A stretch of DNA of 64,000 nt from Zestomonas insulae (GTDB taxonomy: Bacteria > Pseudomonadota > Gammaproteobacteria > Pseudomonadales > Pseudomonadaceae), in contig NZ_JAFEUP010000002.1 of assembly GCF_016901015.1 (NCBI RefSeq), positions 124,001-188,000 on the forward strand, read 5' to 3'. A model generated the notes under the pieces. The model saw only the letters and a program-made list of their open reading frames with translations. It did no database searches and was not told the DNA's origin. The first letter of the stretch is position 1. Every line of letters begins with the position of its first letter. Made by a program: the position numbers and the translations under genes. Below are positions 33,775-41,865 of this stretch, piece by piece.

Positions 33775-35517
33775 ATGACCCCTTCCGATAGCCCCTGGGA
33801 TCACAGTTGCGACGTGCTGGTGGTGGGTTCCGGCGCCGGTGCGATGACCGCCGCGCTACGCGCCCACGACCTCGGTCTGCAGGTGCTGGTGGTGGAGAAG
33901 AGCGACCGCTACGGCGGCACCTCGGCGGTGTCCGGTGGCGGCATCTGGATCCCCGACAACTCCGGCATCGCCGCGCTCGGCGGTGCGGATTCGCCGGCCG
34001 AGGCGATCCGCTACATCCGCCAGGTGACCCACGACGAGATCGACGACGGGCGCATCGAGGCCTACGTCGCCCACGGCCGCGAGATGGTCGACTACCTGGC
34101 GCAGCACAGCCGCGTGCGCTTCGAGGCGCAGCCGGCCTACGCCGACTACTACCCGGAGGTCGACGGCGGCAAACCTGGCTACCGCTCGATGGACCCCTGT
34201 CCGTTCGATGCGCGTCTGCTCGGCGCGGAATTCGCCCGCATGCGCGCGCCGTCGCCCGGCACGCTGATGATGGGCCGCGTGGCGATGACCATGAAGGAGG
34301 CCCAGGTGCTGCTGTGCCGGCGCCCCGGCTGGCTGGGCCTGACCCTGAAGATCTTCTGGCGCTACTGGCGCGACCTCGGTGGCCGCCTGCGCTCGCCGCG
34401 CGACCGTTTCCTGACCCTCGGCAACGCGCTGGTTGGCGCGCTGCGCCGCTCGCTGCTCGACCGCGAGGTGGCGCTGTGGCTGGACAGCCCGCTGGAGCGC
34501 CTGATCGAGGCCGGCGGCCGCGTGCTGGGTGCCGAAGTGCGCCAGGGCGAGCGCCTGTTGCGTATCCAGGCGCGTCGTGGCGTGGTGCTCGGCGCCGGTG
34601 GTTTCGAGCGCAACCAGGCGATGCGCAGCCAGTACCACCCGCAGCCGTCGCGTAGCGAATGGAGCGCCACACCGCCGTACAACACCGGCGACGCGATCCG
34701 AGCCGGCCAGGCGCTCGGCGCGCAGACCGCGCTGATGGGCCACAGCTGGTGGGCGCCGACCACCCATGTCGAAGGCGAGGAGAAACAGCGCGCGCTGTTC
34801 GTCGAGCGCACCTTGCCCGGCTGCATCCTGGTCGACTCGGCCGGCCAGCGTTTCGTCAACGAGGCGGCGCCCTACACCGACATCGTCTACGCCATGTACG
34901 CCCACGACGCCGAGGGCGCGCGCAGCGTGCCGTGCTGGATGGTGTTCGACGCCGAGTTCCGCCGCAAATATCCCTGCGGCGCGCTGCTGCCCGGCTACGC
35001 ACAGCCCGACTGGCAGGTGCCCAAGCAGCTGCGCAGCTACTTCCACAAGGCCGACAGCCTGGAGGCGCTGGCCGCGCAGATCGGCGTCGACGGCGCCGGC
35101 CTGGTCGCCAGCGTGCAGCGCTTCAACCCGATGGCCGAGCGCGGCCGCGACGAGGACTTCCACAAGGGCGAGTCGCTGTTCGACCGCTACTACGGCGATC
35201 CGCACGTGCAGCCCAATCCGTGCCTGGCGCCGCTGGCCAAGGCGCCGTTCTACGCGGTGCGCGTCGACGCCGGCGACATCGGCACCAAGGGCGGCCTGCT
35301 GACCGACGTGCATGCCCGCGTGCTGCACGAGGACGGTCAGCCGATCGCCGGGCTGTACGCCATCGGCAACAGCGCGGCGTCGATGATGGGTCGCACCTAC
35401 CCGGGCGCCGGCTCGACCATCGGCCCGGCGATGACCTTCGGCTACCTGGCTGCCAACCACCTCGCCAGCCTGAGTGCGGTGGCGCAGGCCGCCGACAGTC
35501 CCGCGCTGTCCGTCTAA
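33775..35517 (+). CDS. kstD: 3-ketosteroid delta1-dehydrogenase
   Basis: This 580-residue flavoprotein has the FAD-binding VLVVGSGAGAMTAALRAHDLG loop, GGTSAVSGGGIWIPDNSG, the YADYYPEVDGG segment with a catalytic-type Tyr, and near the C-terminus MGRTYPGAGSTIGPAMTFGY, which carries the Tyr and Gly of the KstD active site. It introduces the 1,2 double bond in ring A of 3-ketosteroids and, with KshAB, triggers ring B opening. The RBS AAGGAG precedes the ATG at 33775 by nine bases. An SDR gene follows after 89 bases. Among the best-supported steroid genes here. Confidence 0.93.
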   Translation: MTPSDSPWDHSCDVLVVGSGAGAMTAALRAHDLGLQVLVVEKSDRYGGTSAVSGGGIWIPDNSGIAALGGADSPAEAIRYIRQVTHDEIDDGRIEAYVAHGREMVDYLAQHSRVRFEAQPAYADYYPEVDGGKPGYRSMDPCPFDARLLGAEFARMRAPSPGTLMMGRVAMTMKEAQVLLCRRPGWLGLTLKIFWRYWRDLGGRLRSPRDRFLTLGNALVGALRRSLLDREVALWLDSPLERLIEAGGRVLGAEVRQGERLLRIQARRGVVLGAGGFERNQAMRSQYHPQPSRSEWSATPPYNTGDAIRAGQALGAQTALMGHSWWAPTTHVEGEEKQRALFVERTLPGCILVDSAGQRFVNEAAPYTDIVYAMYAHDAEGARSVPCWMVFDAEFRRKYPCGALLPGYAQPDWQVPKQLRSYFHKADSLEALAAQIGVDGAGLVASVQRFNPMAERGRDEDFHKGESLFDRYYGDPHVQPNPCLAPLAKAPFYAVRVDAGDIGTKGGLLTDVHARVLHEDGQPIAGLYAIGNSAASMMGRTYPGAGSTIGPAMTFGYLAANHLASLSAVAQAADSPALSV

Positions 35518-35606
35518 GCGCAATCACCTGCGGCCGCTGCGACGCCGCGCTTAGCCCCTCGCCCGCACGTGGGCGAAGGGCGTGCTTTTACTTGCGAGGA
35601 ACTTCC

Positions 35607-36485
35607 ATGACTCAACCGCAACCGCAGATCGCCGTGGTCACCGGCGCCAGCCGTGGCGTCGGCCAGGGCATCGCCGAGGCGCTCGGCGCCGCCGGGATGA
35701 CCGTCTACCTCACCGGTCGCGCCGCCGCGCAGGGCGGCTCGACCCTCTACGGCCAGGCCCTGCACGGCTCGCTGGAAGCCACCGCGGCCGCCATCGACGC
35801 CGCCGGCGGACGCGGCATCCCGGTGTTCTGTGACCACGCCGACGACGCCCAGGTGCAGGCATTGTTCGCCCGCATCGAACGCGAGCAGGGCCGCCTCGAT
35901 CTGCTGGTCAACAACGCCGCGTTCATCCACGAGCAACTGATCGAGCCGGGACCGTTCTGGGCCAAACCGCTCGAGCTGGTGCGCATTCTCGACATCGGCC
36001 TGCGCTCGGCCTACGTCGCCAGCTACCACGCCGCGCCGTTGCTGCTGAACAGCGCGCAGGGCCTGGTGTGCTTCACCTCGTCGTTCGGCGGCACCTGCTA
36101 CATGCACGGCCCGGCCTACGGCGCGCAGAAGGCCGGGGTCGACAAGCTCGCCGCGGACATGGCGGTGGACTTCGAGGGCAGCGGCGTGGCGGCGCTGTCG
36201 CTGTGGCTCGGCCCGCAACTGACCGAACGCACGCGCATCGCCGGGGCCAATCACGGCGAGCAGTACGAGGCCTTCCTCTCCCAGGCGGAGACCCCGCAGT
36301 TCAATGGCCGGGTGATCCACGCGCTGCTCAACGACCCGCAACTAATGAGCCTGTCCGGGCAGACCTTGATCAGCGCCGAGCTGGCGCCGCGCTACGGCAT
36401 CAGCGAAGCGCAAGGGCGCCAGCCGCCGTCCTACCGCGAGATGCTCGGCGCGCCGCGCGTGGCACATCCGGCGCGGGTGGTGTGA
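35607..36485 (+). CDS. Short-chain dehydrogenase (DHRS1-like)
   Basis: This 292-residue SDR has IAVVTGASRGVGQGIAEAL, the long loop TGRAAAQGGSTLYGQALHGS typical of DHRS1-like members, VNNAAF and GPAYGAQKAG (YxxxK). The ATG at 35607 follows GAGGAAC; the much longer open frame upstream is a shadow of kstD. Human DHRS1 acts on steroids among other carbonyls, which is consistent with cotranscription with kstD but not proof. The exact reaction is unknown. Confidence 0.86.
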   Translation: MTQPQPQIAVVTGASRGVGQGIAEALGAAGMTVYLTGRAAAQGGSTLYGQALHGSLEATAAAIDAAGGRGIPVFCDHADDAQVQALFARIEREQGRLDLLVNNAAFIHEQLIEPGPFWAKPLELVRILDIGLRSAYVASYHAAPLLLNSAQGLVCFTSSFGGTCYMHGPAYGAQKAGVDKLAADMAVDFEGSGVAALSLWLGPQLTERTRIAGANHGEQYEAFLSQAETPQFNGRVIHALLNDPQLMSLSGQTLISAELAPRYGISEAQGRQPPSYREMLGAPRVAHPARVV

Positions 36486-36554
36486 GGGGTTAGGAAAGGC
36501 CGAGCGGGGCCACCGTGAGCCGGCGATGTGCGGCGCATGAGGTTCTGCTTGGGG

Positions 36555-36616
36555 TAGGAGCGAATTCATTCGCGATCAAGGGTTAATCCCGATCGCGAAT
36601 GAATTCGCTCCTACGG
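36555..36616. repeat. Type D inverted repeat (GTAGGAGCGAATTCATTCGCGA)
   Basis: TAGGAGCGAATTCATTCGCG and its complement facing each other over a short loop. One copy in the window. Confidence 0.8.
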
Positions 36617-36638
36617 ATCTGGTGTGTGCGGAGCGGAC

Positions 36639-36714
36639 GTAGGATGGGTTGAACGCAGCGATACCCATCAGCACCGTTCGTTGGCTATCGCTGCGCTCAA
36701 CGCCAATCTACAAC
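36639..36714. repeat. Type B inverted-repeat element, decayed
   Basis: ACGTAGGATGGGTTGAACGC ... GCTCAACGCCAATCTACAA. The right arm has mutated from CCCATCCTACG. Confidence 0.7.
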
Positions 36715-36749
36715 CCGATGCACCTGGATGAAGTCCGGAGATACCCTCG

Positions 36750-37002
36750 ACGCCATTCCCTCACCCTAACCCTCTCCCGAGGGGAGAGGGTTAGGGGGTT
36801 AGCGAGGCCTGGCACAGCCACTGTGCATAGCTATGCCACCGACCAGTCCCCTCTCCCTCCGGGAGGGGGCGAGATCAGTTCAGACATGTAAACCGTAGGG
36901 TGGATGTCGCTTCTCAAATCCACCGGCTTTTGGTGGATGGCCAACCCGTTGATCGTCACCCGGTGGAAAACGCTGCACGGTTTCCAGCCTACGAGCTACG
37001 AC
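36750..37002. repeat. Type C repeats and hairpin elements
   Basis: CCCTCACCCTAACCCTCTCC facing its complement (36758-36799), CCCCTCTCCCTCCGGGAGGG at 36845 onward, a GTAGGGTGGATGTCGCTT element at 36895, and TGGAAAACGCTGC...TTTCCAGCCTACGA at 36963-36995. The gap 36,486-37,002 holds no gene. Confidence 0.65.
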
Positions 37003-38574
37003 CTATCGCGTGACCCACTCGCGCAACACGTTCTTGGTCACCTTGCCCGCCGCGTTCAGCGGCATCGCCTCGAGCAGCTGCACGCGGCGCGGCACTTTGT
37101 AGTTGGCCATGTGTTCGCGGCACCAGCTGATCACGCTGGCGCTGTCGAGCACCCGGCCCGGCGCCGGCAGCAGGAAGGCCATCGCTACCTCGCCGAGGCG
37201 TTCGTCGGGGATGCCGATCACCGCCGCCTGGGCGACGCCCGGGTAGTCGAGCAGGCTCTGCTCGATCTCTGCCGGATAGACGTTGAAGCCGCCGGTGATG
37301 AACATGTCCTTGAGGCGGTCGGTGATACGCAGGTAGCCGTCGGCATCCAGCACACCGATGTCGCCGGTGTGCAGCCAGCCGTCGGCGTCGATGGTCTCGG
37401 CGGTGGCCTGCGGGTCGTTGAAGTAGCCCTGCATCAGGTTGTAACCGCGTACCACGATCTCGCCCGCCTGGCCGGCCGGCACGGGTTGGCCGGCGCCATC
37501 CACGCAGCGCACTTCGACGCCCGGCATGGCGCGCCCGCTGGTGCTGGCGACCAGCTGCGGGGCGTCGCCGGGGCGGCAGATGGTGACGAAGCCGCAGCTC
37601 TCGGTGAGCCCGTAGGCGGTGACGATGGTGCTGAAGCCCAGCTCGTCGCGCATGCGCCCGATCATCTCCACCGGGATCGCCGCCGCGCCGGTCACCGCCA
37701 CGCGCAGCGAGGACAGGTCGAAGGCGCCGCGCTGCGGGTCGGCGAGCAGCGATTGGTAGAGCGTCGGCGGGCCGGGCAGCACGTTGATCCGCTCGCGCGC
37801 CACGCAGGCGAGCACCGCCTGCACGTCGAACACCTGTTGCGGCAGCAGGGTGCAGCCGCGCATCAGTGCCGCCAGCCAGCCGGCCTTGTAGCCGAACGAG
37901 TGGAAGAACGGATTGACGATCAGGTAACGGTCGCCCGGCTGCAGGCCGACCACCGCGCTCCAGTCGCGCACCACCTGGAGGTTCTGCGCGTGGCGGGTCA
38001 TCACGCCCTTGGGCTTGCCGGTGGTGCCGGAGGTGAACAGCAGGTCGGACATGCACTCGCCGTGGACCGCCGCCTCGCGTGCCGCCTGGGCGGTCGGCGC
38101 GACCTCGGCGGCGCGGGCGATGAACGCCTCCCAGCTCAGGCAGCCGGGCGCCGTGCCGCGCAGCGCGATGCGCTGGCGCAGCGCCGGCAGCTCTTCGTCG
38201 TCGAGCAGCGCCGGGTAGTCGACGCCGAGGAATTCGCCGATCACGAACAGCACGCTGGCGCCGCTCTCGCGCAACACGAACGCCGCCTCGCTGCCCTTCA
38301 TCCGCGTGTTCAGCGGCACCAGCGCGGCACCGACGCTGTGCAGCGCGGTGGCGGCGACGATCCACTCCCAGATGTTCGGCGCCCAGATCGCCACCCGCTC
38401 GCCGTGCGCCACGTCGAGGGCGAGCAGGGCGCGCGCGGCCTGGCGACGCAGCGCGTCGAGCTCGCGGTAACTGACGCGCCAGGCGGCGTCCTCGATGGCT
38501 GGCGCGTCGCCGTACTGGCGGGCGGCGGCGGCGAGCAGTTGCGGGATGGTGCTGGCGGTTTCCACGGGCGACAT
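37003..38574 (-). CDS. fadD3: Acyl-CoA ligase, FadD3-like (HIP-CoA ligase type)
   Basis: This 523-residue AMP-forming ligase has the P-loop LLFTSGTTGKPKGVMTRHAQ, the YGLTESCG A5 motif, GWLHTGDIGVLDADGYLRIT and the C-terminal PLNAAGKVTKNVLRE with the catalytic Lys. The overall sequence resembles FadD3, which activates HIP to its CoA thioester and starts degradation of rings C and D. The FadE30-, IpdF- and FadA6-like genes elsewhere in the window support this. The start at 38574 is preceded by GAGGAGGCCCC; a 38-residue extension from 38688 lacks sense. It lies downstream of an SDR in the operon from the 39476 palindrome. Confidence 0.87.
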   Translation of the reverse strand: MSPVETASTIPQLLAAAARQYGDAPAIEDAAWRVSYRELDALRRQAARALLALDVAHGERVAIWAPNIWEWIVAATALHSVGAALVPLNTRMKGSEAAFVLRESGASVLFVIGEFLGVDYPALLDDEELPALRQRIALRGTAPGCLSWEAFIARAAEVAPTAQAAREAAVHGECMSDLLFTSGTTGKPKGVMTRHAQNLQVVRDWSAVVGLQPGDRYLIVNPFFHSFGYKAGWLAALMRGCTLLPQQVFDVQAVLACVARERINVLPGPPTLYQSLLADPQRGAFDLSSLRVAVTGAAAIPVEMIGRMRDELGFSTIVTAYGLTESCGFVTICRPGDAPQLVASTSGRAMPGVEVRCVDGAGQPVPAGQAGEIVVRGYNLMQGYFNDPQATAETIDADGWLHTGDIGVLDADGYLRITDRLKDMFITGGFNVYPAEIEQSLLDYPGVAQAAVIGIPDERLGEVAMAFLLPAPGRVLDSASVISWCREHMANYKVPRRVQLLEAMPLNAAGKVTKNVLREWVTR

Positions 38575-38641
38575 GGGGCCTCCTCGGCGTGAGGATGAGT
38601 GCGGTGGGGAGACGGGCCGGGCAGGGCGCCCGGCCCGGAAC

Positions 38642-39406
38642 TTACAGGGCTGGCGGGGCGAAGCGGCGGCCGGCGGAGAAACCGCCATCCACCGCGAGCA
38701 TCTGCCCGCTGACGAACGAGGCTTCGTCGGAGGCGAGGAACAGCGCGACGTTGGCCACTTCCTCCGGCTGCCCGGCGCGCGACAGCATGTGCTGCGAGGC
38801 GAAGTAGGCGTGGAACTCGGCGTGCTCCTTGACCATGGTGGTCATCGGCGTGTCGATCAGCCCCGGGCACAGGCCGTTGACGCGCACGTTGGCGTGGCCG
38901 TAGTCGATCGCCATCGAACGGGTCAGCTGGGTGATGCCGCCCTTGGCGACGTTGTAGGCGACGTTGCCGTCGCAACCCTGCAGGCCGAAGATCGAGCCGA
39001 AGGTGATGATCGAGCCGCTGCGCTGGGCGACCATCTGCGGCAGCGCGTACTTGCAGGCGAACATGCAGCCGTTCAGGTGGATGTCGAGCATGCGCTGCCA
39101 GTTGGCGGTGTCGGTCTGCGTGACGCTGCCCTGGCTGGCGATGCCGGCGGCGGTGACCAGCGCGTCGATGCGCCCGAAGCGCGCGATCACCTCGGCCATC
39201 ACCGCCTGGGTCTGCGCTTCGTCGGTGACGTTCAGGCGCAGGAACAGCGGCGCCGGGTCGAGACCCTGCAGCGCCTCGGCCGGCGGTTCGCCGAGGTCGA
39301 GACCGACCACCTGGGCGCCTTCGGCGGCGAAGCGCCGCACGCAGGCCAGACCGATACCGGATGCGGCGCCGGTGATCACGGCGACCTTGTTGAGCATACG
39401 AGCCAT
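38642..39406 (-). CDS. Short-chain dehydrogenase
   Basis: This 254-residue classical SDR has VAVITGAASGIGLACVRRFA, a degenerate NNAG (TAAGIAS), the catalytic Ser in GSIFGLQG, VAYNVAKGG (YxxxK), and VSGQMLAVDGGFSAGR at the C-terminus. The TAAG instead of NNAG occurs in some active SDRs. It is first in the two-gene operon with the FadD3-like ligase. Its leader contains CAATAACAAGAGG, an Hfq/Crc-like motif beside the RBS. Substrate unknown; a hydroxylated steroid or HIP derivative is likely from context. Confidence 0.87.
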   Translation of the reverse strand: MARMLNKVAVITGAASGIGLACVRRFAAEGAQVVGLDLGEPPAEALQGLDPAPLFLRLNVTDEAQTQAVMAEVIARFGRIDALVTAAGIASQGSVTQTDTANWQRMLDIHLNGCMFACKYALPQMVAQRSGSIITFGSIFGLQGCDGNVAYNVAKGGITQLTRSMAIDYGHANVRVNGLCPGLIDTPMTTMVKEHAEFHAYFASQHMLSRAGQPEEVANVALFLASDEASFVSGQMLAVDGGFSAGRRFAPPAL

Positions 39407-39415
39407 AACGAACCT

Positions 39416-39426
39416 CTTGTTATTGT
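39416..39426 (-). promoter_or_regulatory. Possible Hfq/Crc motif upstream of the SDR-fadD3 operon
   Basis: ACAATAACAAG on the minus strand; AATAACAA fits AANAANAA and directly precedes GAGG. Confidence 0.45.
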
Positions 39427-39475
39427 GGGGCCGAGTGTCTGCTGCGCAGTCTACCCAGCCGGCGAGCGCTGGTGA

Positions 39476-39491
39476 TCGTCCGATGGGACTA
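39476..39491 (-). promoter_or_regulatory. Steroid-regulon palindrome upstream of SDR-fadD3
   Basis: TCGTCCGATGGGACTA; on the minus strand TAGTCC-CATC-GGACGA, with TAGACT (39448-39453) 33 bp on as -10. Confidence 0.75.
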
Positions 39492-39609
39492 GCCAGCCGG
39501 CAAGTGCGGGCCGACGGGCTGAACGCTGGTATCCGCGTTCACTGGATCCTCGCCTTCGCGAGGATGACGGTGGGGGAGAGGGCGAGGGTGAGGGGTGACG
39601 CTGAGGGCT

Positions 39610-39747
<138 letters not shown>

Positions 39748-39811
39748 TGAGATGGAAATGAAGATCGAGGTGGGGACGGTAGTGGTGAAGGTGTGGCCAC
39801 GCGGCTGCCCT

Positions 39812-39935
39812 TCCGTCGCTCCCGCGCAGGCGGGAGCCCAGCTTCGTAGGATGGGTTGAGCGCAGCGATGCCCATGCTGCGGAGAAAGATGGGTATCGCG
39901 GCGCTCAACCTACGCGGCCCGACCCATCCTACAAA
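39812..39935. repeat. Type A repeat joined to a type B element
   Basis: CGTCGCTCCCGCGCAGGCGG at 39814, then CGTAGGATGGGTTGAGCGCA at 39845 with its distal arm GACCCATCCTACAA near 39934. The right arm has a small insertion (CTACGCGGCC). Confidence 0.75.
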
Positions 39936-39946
39936 CGCATCGGCAT

Positions 39947-39971
39947 TAAAAAGCCCGGCCGCGGCCGGGCA
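39947..39971 (-). terminator. Terminator of the tesA1-kshB operon
   Basis: GCCCGGCCGCGGCCGGGC stem on the minus strand followed by TTTTTAATG. Confidence 0.85.
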
Positions 39972-39990
39972 AACAGGGAAGACGTGGGTT

Positions 39991-41091
39991 TCAGTCGGGG
40001 AACTTCAGGTGTACCCGCGCGCTGGACGGGCGGCTCTGGCAGGCCAGGGTCCAGCCGTCGGCGAGCTCCTGGGCGCTGAGCACATCGTTGCGCGCCAGTT
40101 GCGTGGCGCCGTCGCGGACCTGGCACATGCAGGCGCCGCAGAAACCCTCCTCGCAGGAAAACGGCACGTCGAGGCCGGCCGCCTTGCAGCTCTGCAGCAG
40201 GGTGTCGCCGGGCTGACAGGTGATCTCGTGCTGCTCGCCGTCGAGTTCGACGAGCAGCGCCTCGCACGCCGAGTCGGCTGCCGCGGCACGCGCCGCGGCG
40301 TCCTGGGCCTGCACTTCGTCGGGATCGGGCGGTGAGACGAAGCGCTCGACGTGGATGCGCGCGGCGTCCTCGCCGAGGCCGAGCAGCGCGCCTTCCACGG
40401 TGTCCATGAACGGCGCCGGGCCGCAGATGAAGTACTCCGCGCCGGCATGCCCGCGCACCAGCTGGCGCACCTCGGCACCGGTCAGGTAGCCGTGCAGCGA
40501 GTCGAGCACGTGCACCACTTCCAGCTGTTCGGGGTGCGCCTTGGCCAGCGCGCGCAGCTCGTCCTTGAAGATCACCGAGGCTTCGTCGCGGTTGGCGTAG
40601 ATCAGCTTGATCGGCCGCGCGCTGGTGCGCAGCGCCGACTTGAGGATGGAGAACACCGGGGTGATGCCCGAGCCGCCGCCGAACAGCACGAGCTGGTTGT
40701 CGCCGGCGTCGAGGTGGCTCTCGTTCAAAAAGAAATGCCCGGCCGGCGGCAGCACCTCCAGCCAGTCGCCGGCCTGCACCTGCTCGTTCATCCAGTTCGA
40801 CACGCGGCCGCCGGCGACGCGCTTGACCGTGACCTTGGGCAGCGCGTCGCAATCCGGCGAGCTGGCCATCGAGTAGCAGCGGGTCAGCTGCTTGCCGGCC
40901 ACCGGTACCCGGAAGCTGAGGAACTGCCCGGGCTTGTAGCGGAAACGGTCGCGCAGCTCGTCCGGCACCTGCAGGACCAGCGAGCGGGCGTCGGCGGTCT
41001 CGTCGATCACCGCCGCCACCTGCAAGCGGTAGGCGTTGCTCGCCGGGCTGCCGGCGAGCGGTTGCGGGAGGTGCTGCGCGCCCATGTCCAC
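39991..41091 (-). CDS. kshB: Ferredoxin reductase of 3-ketosteroid 9alpha-hydroxylase
   Basis: This 366-residue protein has three modules in KshB order: an FAD domain with RCYSMASSPD, an NAD domain with LVLFGGGSGITPVFSILK and YFICGPAPFMD, and a C-terminal plant-type 2Fe-2S domain with CEEGFCGACMCQV and a distal Cys (LACQS). It passes electrons from NADH to the KshA Rieske centre. kshA lies 20 kb away on the same strand. Here it ends an operon tesA1 - KstD-like - SDR - kshB driven by the palindrome at 44116. Phenol- or phenylacetyl-CoA-type reductases have the same layout, but the context favours KshB. Confidence 0.87.
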   Translation of the reverse strand: MDMGAQHLPQPLAGSPASNAYRLQVAAVIDETADARSLVLQVPDELRDRFRYKPGQFLSFRVPVAGKQLTRCYSMASSPDCDALPKVTVKRVAGGRVSNWMNEQVQAGDWLEVLPPAGHFFLNESHLDAGDNQLVLFGGGSGITPVFSILKSALRTSARPIKLIYANRDEASVIFKDELRALAKAHPEQLEVVHVLDSLHGYLTGAEVRQLVRGHAGAEYFICGPAPFMDTVEGALLGLGEDAARIHVERFVSPPDPDEVQAQDAAARAAAADSACEALLVELDGEQHEITCQPGDTLLQSCKAAGLDVPFSCEEGFCGACMCQVRDGATQLARNDVLSAQELADGWTLACQSRPSSARVHLKFPD

Positions 41092-41097
41092 CTCCGC

Positions 41098-41853
41098 TCA
41101 GATGCCGCTGATCAGTTGGGCGTTGTCGACGCGGATCTCCGCGCCGTTGATGAAGCGCGACTCGTCGCTGGCGAGGAACAGCACCACGTTGGATACCTCG
41201 CGCGGCGCGCACATGCGGTTCATCGGGTCGGCGTCCAGGGCTTCCTGGGGAATCGGCTGGCCGCCGGCCAGGGCCTGGGTCATCGGCGTGTTGATGCCGT
41301 CCGGGTGCACGCTGTTGACGCGGATGCGGTAGCCCTGCTGCTTGCAGTGCAGGGCGATCGAGCGGGTCATCGCCGCCACCGCGCCCTTGGACGCCGAGTA
41401 GGCGCAGAACGCCGGCATACCGCCCAGTGCGGCGACCGAGGACATGTTGACGATCGAGCCGCCGCCGCTGTCCTTCATCGCCCCGATGGCGTACTTGCAG
41501 CCGAGGAAGTAGCCGTCGGCGTTGATCCGCTGGACCTTCTGCCACAGCTCCAGGCTGGTGTCCTCGATGCTGCCGAGGGCGAGGATGGCGGCGTTGTTGA
41601 CCAGCACGTCGAGGCGCCCGAAGGTTTCCAGGGTCAGCTTGATGACGTGCTGCCAGTCGGCCTCGCTGGCGATGTCCTGGCGGATGAACAGCGCATTGGC
41701 GCCGATCTCCGCGGCGACCTGACGGCCGGCCTCCTCGTTGAGGTCGGTGATCACCACTTTGGCGCCCTCGCTGGCCAGCAGCAGCGCGTCCTCGCGGCCC
41801 ACGCCGCTGGCCGCGCCGGTGACGATGCAGACCTTGCCTTGTACTCGATTCAT
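41098..41853 (-). CDS. 3beta/17beta-hydroxysteroid dehydrogenase-like SDR
   Basis: This 251-residue SDR resembles the Comamonas testosteroni 3beta/17beta-hydroxysteroid dehydrogenase along its length: N-terminal NRVQGKVCIVTGAASGVG, the segment RQDIASEADWQHV, NNAAIL, CAYSASKGAVAAMTRSIAL (YxxxK), the RVNSVHPDGINTPM segment, and VLFLASDESRFINGAEIRVDN. It should oxidise 3beta- or 17beta-hydroxyls to ketones with NAD, the entry step for sterol-type substrates. Six bases separate it from kshB. Confidence 0.87.
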   Translation of the reverse strand: MNRVQGKVCIVTGAASGVGREDALLLASEGAKVVITDLNEEAGRQVAAEIGANALFIRQDIASEADWQHVIKLTLETFGRLDVLVNNAAILALGSIEDTSLELWQKVQRINADGYFLGCKYAIGAMKDSGGGSIVNMSSVAALGGMPAFCAYSASKGAVAAMTRSIALHCKQQGYRIRVNSVHPDGINTPMTQALAGGQPIPQEALDADPMNRMCAPREVSNVVLFLASDESRFINGAEIRVDNAQLISGI

Positions 41854-41865
41854 GCTTGTTTTCCT